A stretch of DNA of 64,000 nucleotides, taken from Tolypothrix sp. PCC 7712 (GTDB lineage Bacteria > Cyanobacteriota > Cyanobacteriia > Cyanobacteriales > Nostocaceae). The notes beneath the pieces were generated by a model. The model did no database searches, was not told the DNA's origin, and was given only the letters and a program-made list of their open reading frames with translations. This document shows positions 24,321-32,647 of the stretch, piece after piece. Numbering within the stretch: position 1 is the stretch's first letter; each line of letters starts with the position of its first letter. A program made the position numbers and the translations under genes. The stretch lies in contig NZ_CP063785.1 of assembly GCF_025860405.1 (NCBI RefSeq), positions 7,875,390-7,939,389 of the forward strand, read 5' to 3'.

Positions 24321-24707
24321 ATGTCTGCTACAACCGATAACATTCTAGAACAATTGAAATCTTTGACCTTGCTAGAAGCTGCTGAATTAGTTAAGCAAAT
24401 TGAAGAAGCTTTTGGCGTAAGTGCAGCTGCTCCTGTTGGCGTAGCGATCGCAGCTCCTGGTGCTGCTCCTGCTGCTGAAGTAGTAGAAGAGAAGACCGAA
24501 TTCGACGTGATTCTTGAATCAGTTCCTGCTGACAAGAAGATTGCTGTACTAAAGATTGTTCGCGAAATCACTGGCTTAGGTTTGAAAGAAGCCAAAGATT
24601 TGGTAGAAGCTGCGCCCAAGCCTGTTAAGGAAGGTATTGCTAAGGAAGCTGCTGAAGATGCTAAGAAGCGCATCGAAGAAGCTGGTGGCACAGTAACAGT
24701 GAAGTAA
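24321..24707 (+). CDS. rplL: 50S ribosomal protein L7/L12
   Basis: Multicopy stalk protein that recruits translation GTPases. It has the N-terminal dimerisation region (DNILEQLKSLTLLEAAELVK), an Ala-rich flexible hinge (about 35-55) and the conserved C-terminal domain (EFDVILESVPADKKIAVLKI, VREITGLGLKEAKDLVEAAP). Length 128 aa is normal. A strong terminator follows. Confidence 0.98.
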   Translation: MSATTDNILEQLKSLTLLEAAELVKQIEEAFGVSAAAPVGVAIAAPGAAPAAEVVEEKTEFDVILESVPADKKIAVLKIVREITGLGLKEAKDLVEAAPKPVKEGIAKEAAEDAKKRIEEAGGTVTVK

Positions 24708-24734
24708 TTAATTTTTCATTACTGTGTTTGAATG

Positions 24735-24761
24735 AGGAGCCTAAATCAGGCTCCTTTTTTT
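24735..24761 (+). terminator. Rho-independent terminator of the ribosomal protein operon
   Basis: AGGAGCCT pairs with AGGCTCCT around AAATC and is followed by seven or eight T residues. Confidence 0.93.
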
Positions 24762-24796
24762 GCTATTTCTCAACATTTAGCAATTGAGTGAAATGA

Positions 24797-25972
24797 TTAG
24801 GCGATACTTCCACGCTTGCGAGCTTCTTTGTAGGAAGTACCGACATTTTTCAAGCCGGCTTTTATCATTTGTTTTTCCAAGAGGGCAAAAAAACGTGCTT
24901 TGTCACCGCCGCGGACTACAGCCTGATTATGTGCTTCTGCGATCGCAACTGGGTAACCATAGCCTTTTTGTACCTGTGCTAGCATCAATCCTAAAGTTTG
25001 GTCAAATATAGCTGTATTTTCTGCTACCCATGCTGGAACTTCTATCCGGGCAATTTCGGTGCCTACATGGATGTAGCAAAAGTAAATTTTTTGGTCGTCA
25101 TATAAATCTAGAATTTTGGCATTACTGCGCCATAAAGGGCCGCGCTGTCCTGGTTTTAGTTGAGTTGACCAAAGGGATGTATCTCGTAAAGGTTCAAAGA
25201 TTTTACAAGGTATCTTTTCTAACTGGTTAGGGCAATAACTTATACAATCTGGTACGGGGTGGGGACAAGCTAACAGGCGCAGAAAGTTCATACCCTCAAC
25301 ATTGCGTGAGGCGCTAAGATAGCCCATCAGTGGAATTTGAGCATCGCGCAGTCTTTGCCAAGCTTCGATAATCGGCGGTAAAATGCGATCGCGCGCATCA
25401 ATAGGTAACTGTTCTAAAAACCAATAAATTAAAGAACCATCTACCATTGCGAGAGATGGTGCTTCTCCCTTCACAGCACAAGCCAATTCTGCTAATACTG
25501 TGGCTTCACTAGCAGTGCGGCGATAACCCATCCATTCCTCAGTTCTAATTCCCCACTGCCGAGACATATATAAATCTTCTGGACGGTAAAATACCTCTGG
25601 CAAGCTATCTAATATAGGATGGCGATTTTGTCCGTAGTGTAAAACGACTCTGCCAATATTGAGCAAATAACAATAAGCAATTTCGTGATGGTTAGGCGCA
25701 ATTTGCGAACCATCCGTAGCAATTACAGTATGAATTTTTGGGGGAACTGGAATATCAATACAGGTTTCTAATGGCTCCATAGGAGTAGCATTAGCAAAGA
25801 GAATGCGATCGCGCCATTTTTCCTGTCGATCAATTAAATCTTTTTGAAATGCGTAAGCTTGTTGCAGATGTTTTTGCGCTAATTCTAAACGCTGGCGACT
25901 GGCAGCAGCTTCTACGGTAAGATGCTGACTTAAACCTTGCATTTGTCGCGCTAGTTTTGTCAGATCAAGCAT
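24797..25972 (-). CDS. NurA-domain nuclease-like protein
   Basis: NurA nucleases act with HerA in DNA-end processing in archaea; the cyanobacterial members are uncharacterised. The 391-aa protein has an N-terminal helical region (1-75) and then the NurA core with the metal-binding first motif VIATDGSQIAPN and a second, AMVDGSLIYWFLEQL, and further conserved segments (GYLSASRNVEGMNFLRLLAC) towards the C-terminus. No HerA ATPase is adjacent. It converges with rplL and is isolated, so its pathway cannot be inferred from context. Confidence 0.82.
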   Translation of the reverse strand: MLDLTKLARQMQGLSQHLTVEAAASRQRLELAQKHLQQAYAFQKDLIDRQEKWRDRILFANATPMEPLETCIDIPVPPKIHTVIATDGSQIAPNHHEIAYCYLLNIGRVVLHYGQNRHPILDSLPEVFYRPEDLYMSRQWGIRTEEWMGYRRTASEATVLAELACAVKGEAPSLAMVDGSLIYWFLEQLPIDARDRILPPIIEAWQRLRDAQIPLMGYLSASRNVEGMNFLRLLACPHPVPDCISYCPNQLEKIPCKIFEPLRDTSLWSTQLKPGQRGPLWRSNAKILDLYDDQKIYFCYIHVGTEIARIEVPAWVAENTAIFDQTLGLMLAQVQKGYGYPVAIAEAHNQAVVRGGDKARFFALLEKQMIKAGLKNVGTSYKEARKRGSIA

Positions 25973-26075
25973 AAAACTTTCTTGTATTTGAAGACTTTGA
26001 CAGGAGTAGGTTATTCTTCATAACATCGGATGGGATTTTGAAATGAATGAAGCTACCCAAACAATAAATAATTGA

Positions 26076-26444
26076 TTACATTTTTTCTAATGACACTAAA
26101 CCATTCTCTTGAAAATTTACTTCTAAATGATATCCTGCCATCAGAGAAGTTCCTAGCAAAGGTTTATAACCAGCAGCTAGAACTGGTACTAATTTTTCTA
26201 TACCATCCCATAAAATTGTTGCAAAATGTATAGATAATAAAGCTTCACTACCATCAGCTAACCTTGCAGATGTACTTGAATATAGGGGAAGATTCATTGC
26301 ATTGACTGCCTGTGGTGGTAAAGTCAGATGGTCATTAAATCCGGTATCAATCACAAAATCTAAAGAAAATTCTGGCTGCAAAGGTAAGCGAAAAACTACT
26401 GGAATGATTGCTTTACCATCAATTACTTTTCCATAAATCATCAA
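26076..26444 (-). CDS. Clan AA (retropepsin-like) aspartic protease family protein
   Basis: Small single-lobe aspartic protease-like protein that would work as a dimer. FVIDTGFNDHLTLP holds the catalytic Asp in a DTG motif, followed by the hydrophobic LLGTSLMAGYHLEVNF segment that corresponds to the flank of the second psi loop. Length is 122 aa. It starts by ATGA overlap with the 89-aa gene upstream, so the pair is a tight two-gene unit. Substrate and role are unknown. The family is widespread in cyanobacteria and often found with this type of small partner. Confidence 0.8.
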   Translation of the reverse strand: MMIYGKVIDGKAIIPVVFRLPLQPEFSLDFVIDTGFNDHLTLPPQAVNAMNLPLYSSTSARLADGSEALLSIHFATILWDGIEKLVPVLAAGYKPLLGTSLMAGYHLEVNFQENGLVSLEKM

Positions 26445-26710
26445 GCAGTACGCTCCATTGCACCACCAAAACTTACGGCTACATCATAACCAATTCTTAT
26501 AGTAAATAACCTAGCATTAGGGTTTTTCTGTTTTAGCTTTAATGCTGCTTCTACACCAGTTTTATCAATTTCATATTCACCACTTTCTGCATCAATTACA
26601 ATCATCTTGCCTATATTGTCACCATACTCAACTTTTTGACGAATATCGTTTTCATAAAATTCCTTAGCTCTTCGGGCTACTTCTTCTACCGTCCAGAAAA
26701 TTGATTGCAT
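26441..26710 (-). CDS. Small conserved protein paired with the aspartic protease
   Basis: An 89-aa protein I cannot name. It reads as a compact alpha/beta domain: VEEVARRAKEFYENDIRQKV, then MIVIDAESGEYEIDKTGVEA, then ARLFTIRIGYDVAVSFGGA. Size, order (first gene of the pair) and ATGA overlap resemble an antitoxin-like or substrate/adaptor partner for the protease, but no toxin fold is recognised. Similar small proteins occur with clan AA proteases and PIN-type genes in cyanobacteria. Confidence 0.7.
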   Translation of the reverse strand: MQSIFWTVEEVARRAKEFYENDIRQKVEYGDNIGKMIVIDAESGEYEIDKTGVEAALKLKQKNPNARLFTIRIGYDVAVSFGGAMERTA

Positions 26711-26859
26711 AAAAATTACACCTAGATTTGCTGTATTTACCTGAAATTGTAAATCTTTTATGCATAATACCCTACAGCTACCTGCATTTTAGGTGTTACT
26801 GTAGGGTACTAGAATTAAACTCAAAATGTAGCAACTACGAATTACGAATTAGTAATTAC

Positions 26860-28746
26860 TTAATGAGATACAGCTATTTTTTCATCAGTTACCTGATTAT
26901 ATTCAGCAACAATTTGGCGGAATAATTCACCTTCAATTGTTTCTTGATCTGATAACAAATCAACAAGACGTTCTAAGGCTATGCGGTTTTCTGTCAGAAT
27001 TGTTTTTGCTGTTTGATAGCTTTGGCTAATAATGTCTCGGACTTGAGCATCTATTTTGGAAGCTATTTCTTCAGAATACTCTGATTTATTCATCCAATCG
27101 CGCCCTAAAAAGACTTCTCCTCCTTGATTTTCTAGGGACAATGGGCCTAAGCTCGACATCCCAAATCTTGTTACCATTTGGCGTGCTAAGTTTGTTACTT
27201 TTTGCAAGTCATCACCTGCACCTGTGGTAACTTCTGGCTTACCAAAAACAATTTCTTCGGCAGCGCGGCCACCTAAAATTGAAGTAATTTTGCCAATAAT
27301 TTGGGCGCGAGAAATTAAACCTTGTTCTTCGTTAGGAGTAAACCAAGTCAACCCTAATGCTTGTCCTCGGGGGATGAGAGTGACTTTCTGTACTGGGTCG
27401 TGGTCTTTAATTAAGGTGCCGACTAAAGCGTGTCCAACTTCGTGGTAGGCTATGAGGCGTTTGCTCTTGCTATCAACCAAAGCTGTGCCTTCCATTCCTG
27501 CAACTACTCGGTCTACAGCATCATCAATTTCCAGGATGGTAACAGCTTCTTTTCTACGTCTGGCGGTGAGAATTGCAGCTTCGTTGAGTAAGTTAGCTAA
27601 ATCTGCGCCTGTAAATCCGGGTGTGCGGCGGGCGATCGCATCTAGGGATACACTAGAATCAATTTTTTTATTGCGGGCATGAACTTTTAAAATTTCCAAG
27701 CGCCCTTTCAGATCCGGTGCATCAACCATTACTTGACGGTCGAAGCGTCCGGGACGGAGTAACGCTGCATCAAGGACATCGGGACGGTTGGTAGCAGCAA
27801 TAATAATGATGCCTGTGTTACCTTCAAAACCATCCATTTCGGTGAGCAGTTGATTGAGGGTTTGCTCCCTTTCATCATTACCACCACCAATTCCTGCACC
27901 TCTTTGTCTACCTACAGCGTCAATTTCATCAATAAAGATGAGACAAGGAGCATTTTCTTTAGCTTTCTTAAATAAGTCACGGACGCGAGATGCACCTACA
28001 CCTACAAACATTTCCACAAATTCCGAGCCGGAAATGCTAAAGAATGGGACACCAGCTTCCCCTGCGATCGCTTTTGCTAATAAAGTTTTACCAGTACCAG
28101 GAGGGCCAATTAACAGTACACCTTTAGGAATCCTTGCGCCTACAGCTGTAAATCTTTCTGGCTGTTTTAGGAAAGTGACAACCTCTTGCAATTCTTCTTT
28201 GGCTTCTTCTACGCCGGCAACATCTTCAAATTTTACGCCTGTCTTCGCCTCCATTTGGAAGCGCGCGCGCGATTTGCCAAAGTTCATCGCTTGACTAGAA
28301 GCATTAGTTGAGCGTCTGAGGAACAATAGCATTAAAGCTACAAGTGGCAAAATCCACATCAGGTTAATCAATAACCCAACAGCCGCTCTACTGTTAGCAG
28401 AGGAAACTTCCGCAAAATCCACATTTTTCTCTTTGAGTTTATTAATTAACTCTGGGTTTTGCTCTAACAGTTTTACCTGGATGGGTGAATCTGATTTTTG
28501 CCCAACTAAATAAACCTTGGCTATCTGTTCAGTTTCATCCAGCTCGACTTTTGCAACTTCTCCCCTTTCGGTTTTTTTAATCAACTCCCCATAAGTCAAA
28601 GAGTTACGCTCGGCTTTTTGCGCCAAGGCAGGGTTTCCACCTAAAATGCCTGGCAATAATATTAAGCTGGCTGCTACTGCACCAGTCCAAGGAACACGCT
28701 TTGCCGTTCGCTGTTTGTTCAATGCCTTTTTCCCTAAATTTGTCAT
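26860..28746 (-). CDS. ftsH: ATP-dependent zinc metalloprotease FtsH
   Basis: Membrane AAA+ protease; in cyanobacteria FtsH hexamers degrade damaged photosystem II D1 protein and other membrane substrates. An N-terminal hydrophobic segment (22-43, ending NPALAQ) and a second membrane helix (about 122-144) flank a small lumenal domain. The AAA core has Walker A GPPGTGKT (214-221), Walker B IFIDEID (270-276) and the second region of homology. The zinc site is HEVGH (435-439), with the third ligand Asp in the TTGAGDDLQ region. Length 628 aa is standard. AGGAAAAGGG precedes the ATG. Sequence around MNFGKSRARFQMEAKTGV resembles the FtsH1/FtsH2 group, but the subtype is not certain. Confidence 0.96.
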   Translation of the reverse strand: MTNLGKKALNKQRTAKRVPWTGAVAASLILLPGILGGNPALAQKAERNSLTYGELIKKTERGEVAKVELDETEQIAKVYLVGQKSDSPIQVKLLEQNPELINKLKEKNVDFAEVSSANSRAAVGLLINLMWILPLVALMLLFLRRSTNASSQAMNFGKSRARFQMEAKTGVKFEDVAGVEEAKEELQEVVTFLKQPERFTAVGARIPKGVLLIGPPGTGKTLLAKAIAGEAGVPFFSISGSEFVEMFVGVGASRVRDLFKKAKENAPCLIFIDEIDAVGRQRGAGIGGGNDEREQTLNQLLTEMDGFEGNTGIIIIAATNRPDVLDAALLRPGRFDRQVMVDAPDLKGRLEILKVHARNKKIDSSVSLDAIARRTPGFTGADLANLLNEAAILTARRRKEAVTILEIDDAVDRVVAGMEGTALVDSKSKRLIAYHEVGHALVGTLIKDHDPVQKVTLIPRGQALGLTWFTPNEEQGLISRAQIIGKITSILGGRAAEEIVFGKPEVTTGAGDDLQKVTNLARQMVTRFGMSSLGPLSLENQGGEVFLGRDWMNKSEYSEEIASKIDAQVRDIISQSYQTAKTILTENRIALERLVDLLSDQETIEGELFRQIVAEYNQVTDEKIAVSH

Positions 28747-29309
28747 AATAATTACCCTTTTCCTGCTGGCAAAAGCTGAACGCTGATTTTATGCCTATTC
28801 TTCTAGAAGAAATTGAAATAACTGGAAATAATTGAATTCTGATCTAGTTTAACTTCCACATAAAACCATTTCCCAAACTCTCTATCAGCTTTGAGGAATA
28901 CGCTCCTATCTGCAAGGGGAAATTTACCTACTAGGGGAATGAACCTGAAAACTGATCTGAAGTTTCCTGGATTGCTAAGTGCTGACATTCCTCTCGAAGC
29001 TGCATACATAGTAACTATTCTGACAAAATTCTGTCTGAGGTGGGGCTTTTACCCCCTTAACATCAAAATTTTCTTAGAGATGTAATTTGACATATTACGC
29101 AACAAATCGCTAAGATAAACATAATCGTAATGATTCCGCCTTTCAAAAATCTTGCTACTTCCGGTCATCTCTGCTAGTAGCAGGATGGTTAAAAGTTTTT
29201 GGCATTTCATACTTGGTGTTTGGTAATGGGTAATTGGTCATTTCATTGGTAATTACCCGAATTCCCAATTCTCTAATTAGTAAATTTATTTAGTCTGTGG
29301 GTGGATTTT
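28747..29309. other. Divergent spacer between ftsH and the FMN reductase
   Basis: No gene is supported. A TTGGTAATGGGTAATTGG-type tandem repeat lies near 29218-29262. The rest must contain the divergent promoters. Confidence 0.5.
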
Positions 29310-29855
29310 ATGGTAAAAATTGTTGGTATTGGTGGCAGTTTAAGACCTAACTCTTATACCCAAATTGCTTTACAAGTTGCAGCGCAAAGGGTAGAAGCAT
29401 TAGGTGCAGAAGTAGAAATTCTTGATTTGCGGCAGATGCAGCTACCATTTTGCAATGGTGGTAAAGACTATTCCGATTATCCAGATGTTCAACGTTTGCG
29501 AGACACGGTAACTAATACTGATGGGTTAATTTTGGCTACACCTGAGTATCATGGTGGCGTTAGCGGTGTACTGAAAAATACTCTAGATTTGCTCAGTTTT
29601 GATGAACTGTCTGGTAAAGTAGCAGGGGTAGTTAGCGTATTAGGTGGACAATCCAATAGTAATGCCCTCAATGAACTACGATTAATTTTGCGCTGGGTAC
29701 ATGGTTGGGTAATTCCAGAACAAATTGCGATTGGACAAGCTTGGGGCGCGTTCAATGCTGAAGGTAAGCTGTTAGATGAAAAACTCTCCCAACGCTTCGA
29801 TCAATTTGCTCAAAGTTTAGTGGATAATACTCGCAAATTGCGGGGAGTACAGTAA
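29310..29855 (+). CDS. NAD(P)H-dependent FMN reductase
   Basis: Flavodoxin-fold reductase of the SsuE/ChrR/ArsH-like superfamily, passing electrons from NAD(P)H to FMN, quinones or metals. GIGGSLRPNSYT at the start binds FMN phosphate; ATPEYHGGVSGVLKNTLDLL is the family signature around the isoalloxazine; VVSVLGGQSNSNALNELRLI follows. Length 181 aa is normal. The ATG at 29310 is preferred over a GTG nine bases earlier because the protein then starts MVKIVGIGGSLR as usual. The physiological substrate is unknown. Confidence 0.9.
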   Translation: MVKIVGIGGSLRPNSYTQIALQVAAQRVEALGAEVEILDLRQMQLPFCNGGKDYSDYPDVQRLRDTVTNTDGLILATPEYHGGVSGVLKNTLDLLSFDELSGKVAGVVSVLGGQSNSNALNELRLILRWVHGWVIPEQIAIGQAWGAFNAEGKLLDEKLSQRFDQFAQSLVDNTRKLRGVQ

Positions 29856-29934
29856 AGTAAGCAACTAACATTTAATTTGCATCATCAGGGTTGATAATAC
29901 TAGATATTTTGTTGAAACCCTGATGATATAAAAG

Positions 29935-30057
29935 TCATATTTGATTTTTGGATTTCTAGTAGAATGCGTTAGCGATAGCGTAACGCATCAGCGCGAAAGA
30001 TTTTTGTGGATTACGGCTTACTGAGATTTTTTCAGAAATCAAATCGGATTCCTAATA
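29935..30057. mobile_element. MITE-like inverted-repeat element, family B copy 2
   Basis: The 123-bp segment begins GTCATATTTGATTTTTGGA and ends TCAGAAATCAAATCGGATTC plus CTAATA, imperfect inverted repeats like those at 2044-2173. The perfect direct repeat GATATAAAA flanks it (29926-29934 and 30058-30066). The interior holds a GCGTTAGCGATAGCGTAACGC-like hairpin. Confidence 0.7.
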
Positions 30058-30073
30058 GATATAAAAATTGGGT

Positions 30074-31177
30074 TTATTTTAAGTAAGTTTGTTTTAAAAC
30101 CGCTTCTATAGAATTCAAATGCTGATATTGTTTTATAAGTGCTTGAGCCTTTGTTTCTCCACTCTCTAAAATATTTTTTAGTGGAGTTAAGAAATCAATA
30201 TCTGGGTCGTTTTTAAGAGCTGCTGCTGCTACTTTTAAAATCTTATTGGCATTGTCAAAAATCTCTGCATTACTAAATCCCTGTTTTGCCGAAACTTGGT
30301 GTAATTCGGCATCTGGAATAGTGGCTCTACCTGTCAAAGTTTCATCTAAAACTAAACCTTTCAACAAAGCTAATAGAGCCGCATAAAGTGAAAAATCATC
30401 GCAACTATCAAAAGCTTTAAATTCAATTCTACCGACTTCAGCAGGTATACGCGCTACTTTTGTTAATGAAGGAACACTGGTAATTAATTGTTCTGCTTTT
30501 TCTACAAATACTAGTGTAGCTGGTCTTTTACCAGTTCTGACAAATGTTCTGACCGACAATCCATCCCATAAATTGCCATTATAAAAAGGCGCACTATAGC
30601 TAAAAGGAACTATATAAGGGCTGTAATAAGTTAATTTTCTGCCAACATCAATTAGTTTTTCTACAGACAAGTCTGCTATAGAAATATTTAAATCTGGCCC
30701 GTAAGTAACCATGTAGATATTAGCAGTATGCTCGTCAGGATAAGACTGTAGCTGCTGAATTTCATAATCATTTAATGGTGGGTTAGGTTCAAAAATTGTC
30801 TTGTAAGGATTAAAGCTAGCTAAAACAGGTGAAAAGCCATAATCTGCTGCTACTTCACGCAATAAGCGAAAACTTTCTGTCAATTCATCAACAGCACCTT
30901 GAATATGAGAATGTATAGTTGTTCTAATTTCAATACCTTTAGGTAAGCAATCGATGACTTTATCAGAGTCAGCGAATCTTTCAAATCCCTCAATATACCA
31001 TCTCTTTTTTTTAATACCAGCATCACCAACGCGTAGCTGAGAATAATCATTAGGATAGGTGGGTAACCTTTCCACAATTTGATTGAATTCTGCATATTTT
31101 GTCTCTGCAAAATCAGCAAACTTTCCTGCTTGGTTCAGAAAAGCAACTTCATGTTCAATCCCGAAAAAAAACATCAT
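30074..31177 (-). CDS. GCS2-like glutamate-cysteine ligase family protein
   Basis: A carboxylate-amine ligase of the glutamine-synthetase fold. FFGIEHEVAFL near the start matches the Glu-rich metal-binding strand of GCS2 proteins, GIEIRTTIHSHI carries a second acidic strand, and VGRIEFKAFDSCDDFSLYAA resembles the conserved EFR/D region. Length 367 aa fits. It differs from the usual cyanobacterial GshA start (KGFEIEMY), so it is probably a paralogue making some other gamma-glutamyl or peptide-like compound rather than the housekeeping glutathione enzyme; that is inference. The upstream 600 bases hold hairpins but no gene. Confidence 0.68.
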   Translation of the reverse strand: MMFFFGIEHEVAFLNQAGKFADFAETKYAEFNQIVERLPTYPNDYSQLRVGDAGIKKKRWYIEGFERFADSDKVIDCLPKGIEIRTTIHSHIQGAVDELTESFRLLREVAADYGFSPVLASFNPYKTIFEPNPPLNDYEIQQLQSYPDEHTANIYMVTYGPDLNISIADLSVEKLIDVGRKLTYYSPYIVPFSYSAPFYNGNLWDGLSVRTFVRTGKRPATLVFVEKAEQLITSVPSLTKVARIPAEVGRIEFKAFDSCDDFSLYAALLALLKGLVLDETLTGRATIPDAELHQVSAKQGFSNAEIFDNANKILKVAAAALKNDPDIDFLTPLKNILESGETKAQALIKQYQHLNSIEAVLKQTYLK

Positions 31178-31779
31178 TATATTCCTTAAAGATTTGGCGT
31201 TCAGCTAAATTTGAGTGCTGAGAACTGGTTGGAAAGCTATTTCCACAGCTATTGTTGATGAGAATAGAGTTTTGAAATCCTCATCTTTGCTAGCTACCTG
31301 AGATAGTTTTGCAATAGTTAGTGTAACAAATTTGTAATTAATTGCCGCAAAAATCTTGATAATTTGGCTACATCCTATGACTATTCTGCTCTTTGAAGCT
31401 CAAAAGCGAAAAAGCTTTTTGCAGATACAGCTAGCTTAAATATAAAAATTATCAATACTTTTTTCTAAATGTGTTTAAATAGTGCTAAAGAAATAAGCAC
31501 TGTTGCCTATTTTGTTGAGTCATCTCAATTTTTGTTAATTAGTTATAATTCCTGTGTCTGTACAAAAGCGCAAAAACGCTTTTTCCCTTGACTTCCTACT
31601 TCTGTTTGATCTGAATGAAAAATCTTTCACTGAACGCGATATCAAGGGCAGATTTCTGCATTGAGGCTGACAAAAAACCAATTTTTACAGTCTCTAAAGT
31701 TAAATATGTAACAGTTTAATTACCTTGAAGGTAGCTTAGTATTTAGTGTATGGACTGAGGACAGCTTGAGGCATTGTTT
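31178..31779. other. Long divergent spacer with several small hairpins
   Basis: No protein gene is seen. Hairpins occur at 31401-31421 (CAAAAGC/GCTTTTTG), 31481-31501 (AGTGCT/AGCACT) and 31564-31583 (AAAAGCG/CGCTTTT followed by T and CCC). They could be parts of a small RNA or of long leaders of the divergent genes. Confidence 0.4.
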
Positions 31780-32493
31780 ATGAAAAGTGTCGTTCAATCC
31801 CCCTACAGTAGTGAACAAGTTGCAGTCTGGCTGCGTGGATTGCTGACTATCGCTTGGGCTGATGGTAACTTTGACCCTCATGAACAGCAGTTAATTGCTA
31901 GTATCACAGAGGAAGAATTGGCCCCTGGGATTCAATTTGATTCGCTGGAAGTTATCACACCAGAGGAATTAGCCAAAACTTTGGGCAAAGGTACCGCAGC
32001 AGCAGAGAACTTTTTGCGGACTGCGGTGATGGTAGCGATCGCAGATGGTACATATTCTCCCAGCGAAGACCAAGTTCTGCAAGAGTTATGTCATGCCCTG
32101 GGACAGCCAAAGGATTTAATTGAAGCTCTGCGTCATACCCTAGAACATATAGATGATGTAGATCCTGTAGAGAGTTTCCTACAGCGCGAAGCATCTGCGA
32201 ATCCCTCTTTAACAATTGCGCCCTATGCACCTCCTCAGGATGCACTCACTCCCCTGCGCGATTGGATGGATGGATTAGATATTGAAGATCCTAGAGTTGC
32301 TCGCTTCTTATGTAAAATGATTCCTTCACAATGCCCTTTTGAACGGGATGTGAAGCTGTTTGGTCGTAAAATTGTACATATTCCGCCACTATGTAAAATT
32401 AATCCTTTGTATGAACAAATGGTAGGATTGCGTTTTCGCGCCCTTTCCTATCTAGCAGATGAATGTGGTGAGGATGTCTCGCCCTATATCTAA
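31780..32493 (+). CDS. TerB-like domain plus Mo-dependent nitrogenase C-terminal domain protein
   Basis: Function unknown. Residues about 10-130 form a TerB-like helical domain: LLTIAWADGNFDPHEQQLIA and VMVAIADGTYSPSEDQVLQE are two related acidic DG-x(2-4)-E repeats typical of TerB/DUF533-type metal-binding folds. Residues about 145-237 carry the domain named Mo-dependent nitrogenase C-terminal (PLRDWMDGLDIEDPRVARFL, CKMIPSQCPFERDVKLFGR, VHIPPLCKINPLYEQMVGLR), which is found as a stand-alone protein in many cyanobacteria, including non-fixers. The ATG at 31780 with GAGG about nine bases before is preferred to a TTG at 31774. obg follows after 154 bases. Confidence 0.85.
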   Translation: MKSVVQSPYSSEQVAVWLRGLLTIAWADGNFDPHEQQLIASITEEELAPGIQFDSLEVITPEELAKTLGKGTAAAENFLRTAVMVAIADGTYSPSEDQVLQELCHALGQPKDLIEALRHTLEHIDDVDPVESFLQREASANPSLTIAPYAPPQDALTPLRDWMDGLDIEDPRVARFLCKMIPSQCPFERDVKLFGRKIVHIPPLCKINPLYEQMVGLRFRALSYLADECGEDVSPYI

Positions 32494-32647
32494 GTGCTGA
32501 GTGCTGAGTTAAAACGATAGAGTAAAGAGAGAAGGCCAATATTGTTTTGTTTAGCCCATAGATACAAACGCAAGCAAGATTGTGGTCTCAATAAAACTTA
32601 TAATTTAAAACTCTAACTCAGGACTTCAGACTCAGCACTCCAAAAAT

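Noticed and set aside
24797..25972. HerA-NurA defence or repair operon
   Set aside because: Only the NurA-domain gene is present; no HerA-like ATPase or other defence gene adjoins it.
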